A stretch of DNA of 64,000 bases from Bosea beijingensis (GTDB lineage Bacteria; Pseudomonadota; Alphaproteobacteria; Rhizobiales; Beijerinckiaceae). A program made the translations under genes and the position numbers. The stretch spans positions 3,493,283 to 3,557,282 of the forward strand of contig NZ_CP132359.1 of the NCBI RefSeq assembly GCF_030758975.1, given 5' to 3'. Of this stretch, positions 16,829 through 25,331 are shown piece after piece. Within the stretch, counting starts at the first letter, position 1. Each line of letters begins with the position of its first letter. The notes under the pieces were generated by a model. The model ran no database searches and had not been told where the DNA came from. It worked only from the letters and a program-made list of their open reading frames with translations.

Positions 16829-19800
16829 TCAGATCCCGGTGGGGCAGCGGATTTCCCGCAGCGCCGGCAGGATCAAGGGGTTCTTGAGCGAGCCGACGCC
16901 GAAGGAATAGCCGACCTGCCGGCCGCCGGCATTCAGGTTGAAGCCGACATTGTCGCCCTGCTTCAGCACCGAGCCGGCATCGAGCAGGCGGAAGAAGGAC
17001 CAGGTGCCGTCCTTCTCGAAGAGCTTGGCCTCGCCGCCCTGTCCTCCGCCGCCTTGTTGGCCGGAGGAGAAGAAGCCGCCGCTGAACATGCCGCCGGAAG
17101 AGTTGCCGCCGCCACCGCCGAGCGTCAGCGTCACCGCCGTCTTGCCGACGCCGCCGCCCGGCCACATCACCGGGGTCGGCGTGTTGACGCCCTGCTGGCT
17201 CGTCACGGTGAAGCCGTTGATCTCCAGCTTGGCATTGGCGGCATCGGCGGAGAGTGCGGTCGGCGTCACCACCATCTGGAAGGAGGGCAGGTTGCCGCCG
17301 GTCGGGAAGAAGGCTTCCTTGATCTCGTTGGCGCGCTGGAATTCGCGCAGCGTCGTCGGCGAGAGCGCGCGCGCCACGCGGCTGTCGACGCGCCAGTTCC
17401 ATTGCGGCTTGGAGGTGTCGACGAAGGGTTCCAGCCGCTCCTTGTAGAACTTGTCCATGATCTGGCCGGGCGCGAAGAGCCGGGCGAAATCGGCGAGCGG
17501 CACGTCGCGGGTGCTGGCCTTGGTGAAGGGGTAGCGGTTGTTCATCACCTCGGTGCAGACGCGCGTGACCTGCTCGGCCAAAGCCTGCCGCAACAGGGCG
17601 ACGGTCGCGCCGGTGGCATCGCCCTCGAAATCGTTGACCGCCTGGATCACCATGCCGTCGAAAGGCGCGGGATAGCGCGAGGAATTGGCGCGCAAGGTCG
17701 CGATCAAGGGCACGAGCGCGGCATTCGCCGCAGCCGATTGCGCCGGATTGGTCGCGGCCGTCGCGAGGTTCTGGTTGATCTCCGAGAAGGTCTGGAGGAG
17801 CTGGTCGACGGGCCGGCGGCCGAGATCGCCGTCGACGAGGACGTGGAAGGGCTTGAACTGGCTCTCGATATCGGCGCCGAGCGCGGTATCGGCCCCGCCG
17901 CCTGCGAGGATGCGGTCGACGCCCGGAGCCGCGAGCGGGAGGTTGGTGCCGAGACGGCTCAGCGCATTGCTGGCGCGCCGGGCCAGCGTATCGGCGGCGG
18001 CTTGCGTTGCTGCCTGGGCGACCGCCTTTCTGGCGTCGGGGCGTTCCTTGGTGAGTTGGGTCTCGTCGCGGAGCGCCTCCAGCACCTGCTTGAAGGGCGA
18101 GGTGGCAGCGCTGATCGCGCTGAGCGCGACATAGCGCGGCTTGTCGGCATTGAGCGGGCGAAGCTTCAGGCGCTTCAGCATGCGCTGCCAGCTCGCGGCA
18201 TAGTCGCGGCTGTAGAGCTTCATCAGGTCCGGAAAGAGCGTGGCGTATTGGGCCGTGATCGCCTGCTGGTCGAGGTTTTCGCCGAGCACCCAGCGTTCGC
18301 GCTCGATCTGGTCGCCGATATCGCCGAGCTTGGCGATGAAGGCGTTCTGGAAGCCGTCATAGGTGTAGAAATAAGGCACGCGGATCTGGTCGAGATCCTC
18401 GCCTGTCACGCCCTCGAAGACGAGGCGCACGTCGGAGCCGCCGCGCTGCGAGATGACCCAGTCCTTCTGGCTCTCGCTGCGGGATTGCGTGCGCAGGAGT
18501 TCATAGGCGCGCTCGGCGATGCTGAGGCGGCGCAAGGTGCGCTGGCTCTGCTCGATCAGCGACTGATTGAGCTTGACGATAGGCTCGCCCGTTCCGTCGT
18601 CGAGGTCGAGCATCGCGGCGAGGTGCTCTTCCAGCGCCTCGCGGCCCTTGGCATTGGCCGGGCCGGGAAAGAGGTTCTCGGCCCAGTCCAACCGCATCCA
18701 GGAGGTCACGAGCTCGCGGTCCAGCTTCGCCTGGCCACCGACCATCATGTAGACCTTCAGCGCCTCGTAGACGAAGCCGGGGTTGTTGGCGTTGGCCTCG
18801 AGCTGCTCTTCCAGCCGGAAGATGATGCGCGAACGCAGCATCCGCTCCAATGCCTGCTGGTAGGTAATCTCGGTCGCGTTCTGCAGACGGTCGCGCTGGC
18901 TGAGCCCGAAGGTGGCAAGCGTCGGCGTCGGCTCGGTCTTCGTCGCGTAGCCCGCCGGCATGTTGCGGAGCTTGTGCAGCAGCGGCAGCACGCGGCTGAA
19001 GTTTCGATCGGAGATCGTGGTCTCCTGTAAGACGGGTGCGGCGGCGCTGCGATAATCCGAGAGCCCGTAATTGGTCGCGGTGATCAGGTCGCTGTTGCGC
19101 GAGAAGCTCGTCCACCACAGGCCGAGCGCGGCGAGTGACAGGAGGCCTACCGTAGCGAAGCCGGCGATACGGAGCGCGGTCGTGCGGCGGGCGGCACCAA
19201 GATCGGTCGAGACCCAGCCGGATTCGCCGATCACCACCTTCTGGACCAGCTCGGTCAGGAAATAGCTCTTGCCCTTGCCGGAGAAGGAGGCCGCGCCGGC
19301 ATGATCCGAGCCGAAATTGCGCGAGAGCGCGCCGATCAACTGGTCGATCGGGGTGCCTTCCTGAGTGCCCGAGGTGAAGTAGAAGCCGCGCAGCGTCGCA
19401 TTGGCGTGGTAGCGCGTCGGCTCGAAGACGCGGGTCAGGAAATCGACGATGGAGCGCTTCAGCGTCGCCATCTGGCTGGGGAAGCCGAAGATCTGGGCGC
19501 GCGCCGTCGGGTTATGCTCGTCCTGCAAACGGTCGGGCAGGCGCTCGTTCAATCGCTCGATCAGCGCGTCATATTCCGGCGGCACGTCGCCGATCATGTT
19601 GCGAGTCTTGTCGGCGGTTTGAAAGGTATGGCCCCAGACCATGCGCCGCTGCGGCTCGGTCAACTGGCCGAAGAACTCGTTGAAGCCGGCGATCAGGTCG
19701 GCCTTGGTGAAGACGGCATAGACCGGGAAATCGACCTTCAGCCGCTCGTGCAGTTCGAGCAGGCGGGCGCGGATCGCGTCGGCATGGGCGGCGATCTCTT

Positions 19801-20467
19801 CGGGCGAGGAGGTCAGCAGGTCCTCGACGCTGATCGCGACGAGCACGCCGTTGATCGGCTGGCGCGGACGGTTGGTCTTGAGCAGGTCGAGGAAGGAAAA
19901 CCAGCTCGACTTCTCGGCCTTGGTGTCGGTGTCCTGCGTGGTGTAGCGGCCGGCGGTGTCGATCAGCACCGCATCCTCGGCAAACCACCAGTCGCAATAG
20001 CGCGTGCCGCCTGAGCCGGCGACGGCGGCCGGCGTCGCGCCGCGCGCCAGCGGGAATTTCAGCCCGGAATTGACCAGAGCGGTGGTCTTGCCCGCGCCGG
20101 GCGGGCCGATGATGACATACCAGGGCAGGTCGTAGAGATAGTCGCCGCCCTTGCCGCGCGCGCTCTTCAACGTTGAGAGTGCATCCTTCATCGCGCTGGA
20201 CAGCGCGGCGCCGTCGCCGGTCGTCTCCTCCTTCTCCAGCGCTTCGGTGAGTGCCGCGGTCGCCTTGCGGCGGCGGATGACGATGACGGCGATCCAGGTG
20301 AACGCGCCGAGCAGGAGCAGCACGGCGATGGGCAGGCGGATCCAGACCGATTCGAACGGCCGGACCTCGCCGAAGGCGACGAAGGGGCCGCCGAACCAGA
20401 TCAGCGCGGCGAGCGCGAGCGCGCCGATCAGGATCGCGACGATGCGGAGCCAGGTGGCGAGATTCAT
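16829..20467 (-). CDS. tssM: T6SS membrane complex subunit TssM (IcmF)
   Basis: A 1212-aa inner-membrane protein that with TssL spans the envelope as the T6SS trans-envelope core. Two N-terminal helices (about 7-30, 44-66), a cytoplasmic NTPase-like domain with Walker A GPPGAGKTT (121-129), the IcmF-related region, a third helix (about 432-452) and a large periplasmic part ending in a TssM beta-sandwich domain rich in Gly (GGGGGNSSGG near 1107). Length is normal for the family. The intact Walker motif suggests nucleotide binding as shown for Agrobacterium TssM. tssL is 12 bp upstream and tagF 3 bp downstream. Confidence 0.96.
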   Translation of the reverse strand: MNLATWLRIVAILIGALALAALIWFGGPFVAFGEVRPFESVWIRLPIAVLLLLGAFTWIAVIVIRRRKATAALTEALEKEETTGDGAALSSAMKDALSTLKSARGKGGDYLYDLPWYVIIGPPGAGKTTALVNSGLKFPLARGATPAAVAGSGGTRYCDWWFAEDAVLIDTAGRYTTQDTDTKAEKSSWFSFLDLLKTNRPRQPINGVLVAISVEDLLTSSPEEIAAHADAIRARLLELHERLKVDFPVYAVFTKADLIAGFNEFFGQLTEPQRRMVWGHTFQTADKTRNMIGDVPPEYDALIERLNERLPDRLQDEHNPTARAQIFGFPSQMATLKRSIVDFLTRVFEPTRYHANATLRGFYFTSGTQEGTPIDQLIGALSRNFGSDHAGAASFSGKGKSYFLTELVQKVVIGESGWVSTDLGAARRTTALRIAGFATVGLLSLAALGLWWTSFSRNSDLITATNYGLSDYRSAAAPVLQETTISDRNFSRVLPLLHKLRNMPAGYATKTEPTPTLATFGLSQRDRLQNATEITYQQALERMLRSRIIFRLEEQLEANANNPGFVYEALKVYMMVGGQAKLDRELVTSWMRLDWAENLFPGPANAKGREALEEHLAAMLDLDDGTGEPIVKLNQSLIEQSQRTLRRLSIAERAYELLRTQSRSESQKDWVISQRGGSDVRLVFEGVTGEDLDQIRVPYFYTYDGFQNAFIAKLGDIGDQIERERWVLGENLDQQAITAQYATLFPDLMKLYSRDYAASWQRMLKRLKLRPLNADKPRYVALSAISAATSPFKQVLEALRDETQLTKERPDARKAVAQAATQAAADTLARRASNALSRLGTNLPLAAPGVDRILAGGGADTALGADIESQFKPFHVLVDGDLGRRPVDQLLQTFSEINQNLATAATNPAQSAAANAALVPLIATLRANSSRYPAPFDGMVIQAVNDFEGDATGATVALLRQALAEQVTRVCTEVMNNRYPFTKASTRDVPLADFARLFAPGQIMDKFYKERLEPFVDTSKPQWNWRVDSRVARALSPTTLREFQRANEIKEAFFPTGGNLPSFQMVVTPTALSADAANAKLEINGFTVTSQQGVNTPTPVMWPGGGVGKTAVTLTLGGGGGNSSGGMFSGGFFSSGQQGGGGQGGEAKLFEKDGTWSFFRLLDAGSVLKQGDNVGFNLNAGGRQVGYSFGVGSLKNPLILPALREIRCPTGI

Positions 20468-20479
20468 GGCTTCGCCCTC

Positions 20480-21925
20480 CTAGTTCTGACGCTGGATCAG
20501 GATCTCGACGCGCCGGTTCTGGGCGCGTCCATCGGCGGTGTTGTTGGGCGCGATCGGGGCATCGGCGCCCTTGCCCTCGGTGGCGATCCGGTCCGGCTTG
20601 CTGAGCTTGGTCTGGAGCACGTCGCCGACGGCCTTAGCGCGCGCCTGCGACAAGGCGAGGTTGGACGGGAAGCGGGCGGTGCGGATCGGCACGTTGTCGC
20701 TGTGGCCGACAACCTTGATGGCGCCGCCCTCCTGTTCCAGCACCGCGGCGATGCGCTCGATCAGGGGCTGGAACTCGGCACGCACGGCTGCCTGGCCGGG
20801 CTCGAACAGGGTGATGCCGACGAGGCGGACGATGACGACGTTCGGCGTCACCAGACACACGATCGGCGGCTGCACGGCGGCGCAGACCTTGGGCGGCTGG
20901 GGCGGCGGCGGGAGCGGCGGCGGCGGGGCGGAAAAGACCTTGCGCATGATGCCGATCTCGCCCTTGGGATGAACCGAGAGCAGGGCTGTCGAGGCTGCCT
21001 CGGCATTGCCGGCGAGCAGCGCGCGGAAGACGAAATAGACGCCGAGCAGCGCGACCGCCGCGATCGCCGCCACCGACCAGACAGGCAGCTTGAAGCCGGC
21101 GACAGCCTGCGCGATCGCCTGTCCGCGCCAGCGCGGCGAAAGCTCGGGATCGGGCTGCTTCACCCGGCGCAGCGTCTCGAACAGATTGCGCTGGATCATC
21201 TGGAGATTGTTGGCGCCGCCGGCCGAGGTGCGGTGGATGCCCTGGAAGCCCAGCGCCAGACAGGCATGCATCAGTTCGAGCAGGTCGTAATTGACCGATG
21301 GATCGGCCTTGGCCTTGTCGAGCATCTCGAAGAAGCGGACACCGCCGATGCGCTCGCCGAAGAAGCGCGAGAGCATGCTGTACTGCGTCCAGACATGGCG
21401 GTCGTCGCCGGGGATGTTCTGGACGATATCGTCCGCCGTGGCGGCGATGACGTATTTCGCGGTCTGCGCGGTCTCGGCCGAGACGCCGGCAGCACGGACC
21501 TCATGCTCGAAGGCCTCGATCGTCTCGCCAACCTGGCCGAGGAGCTGCGCGAAGGGGGCGTTTGAGAGATTGGCGCGCATCCGCCCGAGCAGCAGCAGGA
21601 GCGGGCCGGCCGCGCGCAGCAGCGGATTGGCGTTCGGCGTCAGGAGCTGGTCGCGACGCGGCAGGGACTGGCCACCACCGGCCGGTGGTGGCGGAGCCTG
21701 CTGGCGCTGCGGGATCGGCGCTGGCTGAGACATCCATTCGTCGCCGGTGCCGGGCACGCCGGGCGAGGGCACTTGCGGCGGCTGATAGGGCTGGGGCGCC
21801 TGTGGCGCGGCCGGAGTCGGGGCAGCGGGAGCGGGTGGCAGGGGCGCGCGGCGCCCGCCGGGGTTCGGCCTGATGATCGTCCGCTCGGAGCGGCCGAACG
21901 GATCGGACGAACCGTCGTTGCTCAT
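20480..21925 (-). CDS. tssL: T6SS membrane complex subunit TssL (DotU) with OmpA-like peptidoglycan-binding domain
   Basis: A 481-aa protein. The N-terminus holds SERTIIRPNPGG (Thr16), matching the region that PpkA phosphorylates in Agrobacterium TssL. A Pro-rich stretch, the DotU cytoplasmic domain (about 90-270, with FARLLGQVGETIEAFE-like wording), a membrane helix (about 281-303) and a periplasmic OmpA-type domain (about 365-481; GHSDNVPIRTARFPSN, NRRVEILI) follow. The OmpA part should hold peptidoglycan and may stand in for TssJ, which is not found here. Stop and start overlap with tssK by four bases. Confidence 0.95.
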   Translation of the reverse strand: MSNDGSSDPFGRSERTIIRPNPGGRRAPLPPAPAAPTPAAPQAPQPYQPPQVPSPGVPGTGDEWMSQPAPIPQRQQAPPPPAGGGQSLPRRDQLLTPNANPLLRAAGPLLLLLGRMRANLSNAPFAQLLGQVGETIEAFEHEVRAAGVSAETAQTAKYVIAATADDIVQNIPGDDRHVWTQYSMLSRFFGERIGGVRFFEMLDKAKADPSVNYDLLELMHACLALGFQGIHRTSAGGANNLQMIQRNLFETLRRVKQPDPELSPRWRGQAIAQAVAGFKLPVWSVAAIAAVALLGVYFVFRALLAGNAEAASTALLSVHPKGEIGIMRKVFSAPPPPLPPPPQPPKVCAAVQPPIVCLVTPNVVIVRLVGITLFEPGQAAVRAEFQPLIERIAAVLEQEGGAIKVVGHSDNVPIRTARFPSNLALSQARAKAVGDVLQTKLSKPDRIATEGKGADAPIAPNNTADGRAQNRRVEILIQRQN

Positions 21926-23274
21926 CGCCTGCCCTCCAGAACGGCCCAGAGCTCGAGTTCGAGATCGGGCCAGTCACCGGAAAAATGCATGCCGATCGAA
22001 CTCGCCGTCGAGAATTCCGGCCAGAGCGGCGAGGTGCGGTCGAGATAGAAGTATACATGATCCGTGAGCGCGCGGATCTGCGGCGGCGGCGTCGGCAGGT
22101 GGACGAGATTGATGCCCGGCAGATGGGCATGGACGATCTCGTTCATCTTGGTGTTGGGGCCGATCTTGAAAAGCTGCGGGAACTGCGCCTGGATCTCGGT
22201 CAGCGGGCGGCGCGCCGCGACTTCCAGCACCAGCGTCGCGTTGCGCACGAGGCTGCGGTCGCGGATCGTCGACATGAAGGCGTTCTGCGCCCGCTCGACG
22301 ATCTCCAGCCGGATCGCCCGGCGGCCGAGATTGGCCGAGAGGAAGTCCTGGATGTCGCGCACCACCGGGGCGAAGCAGTTCTCCAGGTCGTCATGGTCAT
22401 AGGCCGGGTAGTCGCGGGCGCGGCGCTCGGCCGTGGTGAAGGTCGCAAGCTCGCCGGCGAGCGCCAGGAAGGCCGTGAACAGCCGCTCGGGATGGACGAA
22501 GCGCGAGCGGCGCATGTGCTTGAGCACGGGAATATTGCGGTTGAGGAGCTGTAGCACGAAATAATCAGCGCTCTGCAGGCCGCCGCCAGCCGTCGGATCG
22601 GCGGCGTAGCGGGCGAGCTCCTCCAGCTTGTTGTCGATCCAGCCGATGACGCGGTCGAGCCAGCCCTCGATCACCGGATAGGCCGAGCAGACCAGCACCG
22701 GCGGCGCGAATTTCTCGTCGAACAGGATGGCGCGATCGCGTACTTCGAGGATGCGGCCCAGAGCTAAGCCCACATAGCCGGCCTTCGAGGTCTTGCGCAG
22801 CTCAAGCGTCAGGCGCGGATGGGCGACGTCGATCTCTTCTTCCGTCCGCAGCGAGGCGGTGGAATCGATCAGCATCTCGTTCGCCGGGACATAGCGGCTG
22901 GCCGAGCCGTTCAGCGTGTCCTCGACCTCCCGCGTATTGGCGGCGGCAAGCGGCAGCGAGAGCCAGACGATCTGGCCCGCGGCGTTCTCCGGTACCTCGA
23001 TCGCGGCGGGCAGGGGGCTGTTGTCGGGCAGTGCGAAAGGCGTGCCGTCCGGCATCACGCCGACGGCGCGGCGCAGGCCGATGCGGCTCTGCTGGGCGAG
23101 ATCGCGATCGATCTCCAGCACCGAGAAGCCCCATGGATAGGGCGTGACGTTGCGGACGCGGCTTTCCAGCAGGTTTTCGAGATAGCGGTCGCTCTGCTGG
23201 AAATGATGCGGCCTGAGAAACAGTCCTTCCGACCAGACGACCTTGCTGTACCACGACATTCCGGTCTCGCTCAC
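21922..23274 (-). CDS. tssK: T6SS baseplate subunit TssK
   Basis: A 450-aa baseplate protein that links the phage-like baseplate to the TssLM membrane complex. The N-terminus VVWSEGLFLRPHHFQQSDRY is the family hallmark, and the length is normal. It is the first gene of the leftward arm tssK-L-M-tagF-pppA-ppkA, and its four-base overlap with tssL implies translational coupling. An alternative ATG five codons downstream (MSWYSKVVW) is also possible. Confidence 0.96.
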   Translation of the reverse strand: MSETGMSWYSKVVWSEGLFLRPHHFQQSDRYLENLLESRVRNVTPYPWGFSVLEIDRDLAQQSRIGLRRAVGVMPDGTPFALPDNSPLPAAIEVPENAAGQIVWLSLPLAAANTREVEDTLNGSASRYVPANEMLIDSTASLRTEEEIDVAHPRLTLELRKTSKAGYVGLALGRILEVRDRAILFDEKFAPPVLVCSAYPVIEGWLDRVIGWIDNKLEELARYAADPTAGGGLQSADYFVLQLLNRNIPVLKHMRRSRFVHPERLFTAFLALAGELATFTTAERRARDYPAYDHDDLENCFAPVVRDIQDFLSANLGRRAIRLEIVERAQNAFMSTIRDRSLVRNATLVLEVAARRPLTEIQAQFPQLFKIGPNTKMNEIVHAHLPGINLVHLPTPPPQIRALTDHVYFYLDRTSPLWPEFSTASSIGMHFSGDWPDLELELWAVLEGRR

Positions 23275-23437
23275 TCGAAGGCAGGCTGGGCGAGCTTATA
23301 CGGGTCCTCCCCAAGCGTCACCAAACGAATGCTAGCGCTCTCCGCGCGCGCCGCCATCATTGACTTGAAGGATGCGGCGGGATGATTTTCGCGGCAGTCC
23401 TGAGAAGAACGAGTCCGTTCGAGCAGGGGAGGCCCGC

Positions 23438-23947
23438 ATGCCCAAGGGACCGGCCGCACGCGTGACTGACCCCGTAATCCATCCGCTGCCGCCGATCCTG
23501 CAACCGGGACCGGGCAGCCCGAACGTGCTGATCGGCACCCTCATGGCCTGGCGCGGAGTGCCTGCCGCGGCCGCGGCCGCCATGCAGGCGGCGAAGCAGG
23601 TCTCCGATGCCGCGCTGCAAGTGGCTCAGGCCGCCACCGTCGCCGCGGCCGGCACGCCGGGAGCACCGGCCGCCATCGCCGCCGAGGAAACCGCCAAGAA
23701 CGCGGCTGCCGCCAGCATGGGCTCGATGATCACAGGCGCGGCAGGCGGCGCCGATATCCATATCTGCCTGACGCCGCTCGGGCCGTTGCCGCTGCCGACA
23801 CATGGGCCCGGTGTCGTCATCGACGGCTCGCAGACCGTGCTGATCAACAACTTGCCGGCCTGCCGGATGGGCGACACGATCCTGGAGGCGCTCGGTCCGC
23901 CCAACAAGATCGCGATGGGCCTGCCGACCGTGATCATCGGCGGCTGA
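23438..23947 (+). CDS. PAAR-domain T6SS spike-tip protein
   Basis: A 169-aa PAAR protein that caps the VgrG spike. The N-terminal segment AARVTDPVIHPLPPIL...GSPNVLIGTLMAWRG and the C-terminal segment HGPGVVIDGSQTVLINNLPACRMGD...TVIIGG are typical, separated by an Ala-rich helical insert (about 48-95). There is no toxin extension, so effectors would have to be carried non-covalently. The ATG at 23438, preceded by GGGGAGG, was chosen because PAAR proteins start near MPKGPAARVTD. It is divergent from tssK and followed 65 bp later by an unknown gene. Confidence 0.9.
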   Translation: MPKGPAARVTDPVIHPLPPILQPGPGSPNVLIGTLMAWRGVPAAAAAAMQAAKQVSDAALQVAQAATVAAAGTPGAPAAIAAEETAKNAAAASMGSMITGAAGGADIHICLTPLGPLPLPTHGPGVVIDGSQTVLINNLPACRMGDTILEALGPPNKIAMGLPTVIIGG

Positions 23948-24012
23948 TCGCAAGTTGATTCAGGAAACCGACGGAAGCCGCTGACGCGGAATCGTTTTTC
24001 TCGCTGCGGGGT

Positions 24013-24798
24013 ATGATGGCGAAGAGCAGGCGGACGGTCCCGGATCGGGCGGAGGCGAAGATCGAGCGCTTCCGCCACAAGATGGTGCAGCGCCTGTCCT
24101 CGGATCAGAGGCGGGCGAAGAACCATGGGCTCGCCCGCAACGGGCGTGTGGCGGAAACGCTGTGCTTCATGGCGCTGATCCGCGATCCGGCGCGGCGCAG
24201 GCGGCCGATCCTGCCGGTGCCGAACGTGAGCTGCACGGCGGCGGTGCGCCAGTTCTTCCGGGCCGACGATGGCGAGCAGGCGGCGCATCTCCTGCCCGGC
24301 CAGATCTCGATCGACGGCGCCTTTCCCTGGCTGTTCCTGGCCGGGCCGGCGGCGCGGCAGCTCGAAAACCTCTTCGGCTATGTCGAGCCGCTGCGGGCCG
24401 ACTACAACAAGGCCGATTCCGCCGCTGAGGCGAACGGGCTGACCGATGCCTTCGCCGATGCCTGCCGGAGAGTGCTGACCAGCAAGGGCGAACCTGCTGC
24501 CGATATCGTCGCGGCCTATGAGCAGGTCTGGCAGCCGGGTGCGCTCGCCGCCTTTGCTGCAGCCGAGGCGCAGAAGCGCAGCAAGCCGACCCCGCCGCCG
24601 ATCGAGCGCGGCGTCGGCATGGAATACGGCATGATCCTGAATTTCGAGGAGCGGATGGCCGCCTTCGAGGACGAATCGATATGGGCGACCTACGAACAGC
24701 TCAGCATCCTCGGCTATTACAAGGCTGCGATGGACGAGACGCCGCGACAGCTCGAGCCGCGTGCGATCCGAGAGATACTGACGCTGCCGCCGGCTTGA
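24013..24798 (+). CDS. Protein of unknown function next to the PAAR gene
   Basis: A 261-aa soluble protein, strongly basic at the N-terminus (Arg/Lys-rich first 60 residues) and mostly helical in character afterwards, with no signal peptide, membrane segment or recognisable catalytic motif. Codon use is like its neighbours. Position directly after the PAAR gene inside the T6SS island makes an effector, an effector adaptor or an immunity protein all possible; the sequence does not decide. An alternative start is the second Met at 24016. Confidence 0.7.
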   Translation: MMAKSRRTVPDRAEAKIERFRHKMVQRLSSDQRRAKNHGLARNGRVAETLCFMALIRDPARRRRPILPVPNVSCTAAVRQFFRADDGEQAAHLLPGQISIDGAFPWLFLAGPAARQLENLFGYVEPLRADYNKADSAAEANGLTDAFADACRRVLTSKGEPAADIVAAYEQVWQPGALAAFAAAEAQKRSKPTPPPIERGVGMEYGMILNFEERMAAFEDESIWATYEQLSILGYYKAAMDETPRQLEPRAIREILTLPPA

Positions 24799-24859
24799 CC
24801 GGGCGGGAAGGGCGGGCCAAGTCGGCCCTTCCATTTCTCCCGCGACAGGATGCAAGCCC

Positions 24860-25213
24860 ATGACCATCGAACGTATCGGACTGGCCGCCCGCTATTGCGA
24901 CGCCGCCATCTTCAACGGCATCGTCTTCCTCGCCGGCCATGTCGCGGAGAAGACCGAGGGCGCCTCGCTGACCGAGCAGACCGAGGAGGTGCTGGCGCTA
25001 TTGGAGGATACGCTGGCGCAGGCCGGCAGCCGCAAGGAGCGCATCCTCAGCGTCCAGATCTTCCTCACCGACATCGGCAAGATCGGCGAGATGAACGCGG
25101 TCTGGGACAAGTGGGTGGCGAAGGGCCATTCGCCGGCGCGGGCGACCGTCGAGGCGAAGCTCGCTTCGCCCGGCTACGCCATCGAGATCACGGCGGTGGC
25201 CGCGAAGGGTTGA
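24860..25213 (+). CDS. RidA family protein
   Basis: A 117-aa small trimeric-type protein of the RidA/YjgF superfamily, whose best-known members hydrolyse reactive enamine/imine intermediates from PLP enzymes. The fold pattern is clear: FNGIVFLAGHVA, TEEVLALLEDTLAQAGS, QIFLTDIG and the SPARATVEAKLASPGYAIEITAVA end, which keeps the conserved Arg (in PARAT) and Glu (in IEI). It starts 61 bp after the unknown gene. Its presence in the T6SS island is probably incidental. Confidence 0.9.
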   Translation: MTIERIGLAARYCDAAIFNGIVFLAGHVAEKTEGASLTEQTEEVLALLEDTLAQAGSRKERILSVQIFLTDIGKIGEMNAVWDKWVAKGHSPARATVEAKLASPGYAIEITAVAAKG

Positions 25214-25226
25214 CGGCCAGCACCTC

Positions 25227-25316
25227 ATTCTCGGGCGGAACGAAGCGTAGACCCGAGAATCTCGTGCAGAATTGGGTGCCCTCTCGTCCTGAGATGCCCG
25301 GGTCAAGCCCGGGCAT
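25227..25316. terminator. Two hairpins between convergent genes (bidirectional terminator or repeat)
   Basis: Two perfect 9-bp inverted repeats lie between ridA-like and tagH: ATTCTCGGG (25227-25235) with CCCGAGAAT (25252-25260), and ATGCCCGGG (25294-25302) with CCCGGGCAT (25308-25316) around loop TCAAG. There is no T-run. The ATGCCCGGGTCAAGCCCGGGCAT form is a common intergenic hairpin in Rhizobiales, so this may be both a dispersed repeat and a transcription stop. Confidence 0.6.
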
Positions 25317-25331
25317 GACCGCGACGCGCCG

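Noticed and set aside
15737..19030. A 1097-codon open frame on the plus strand opposite pppA, tagF and tssM
   Set aside because: It is antisense to three confidently identified T6SS genes, has the Arg/Ala/Gly-rich composition typical of shadow frames in G+C-rich DNA, and shows no domain.
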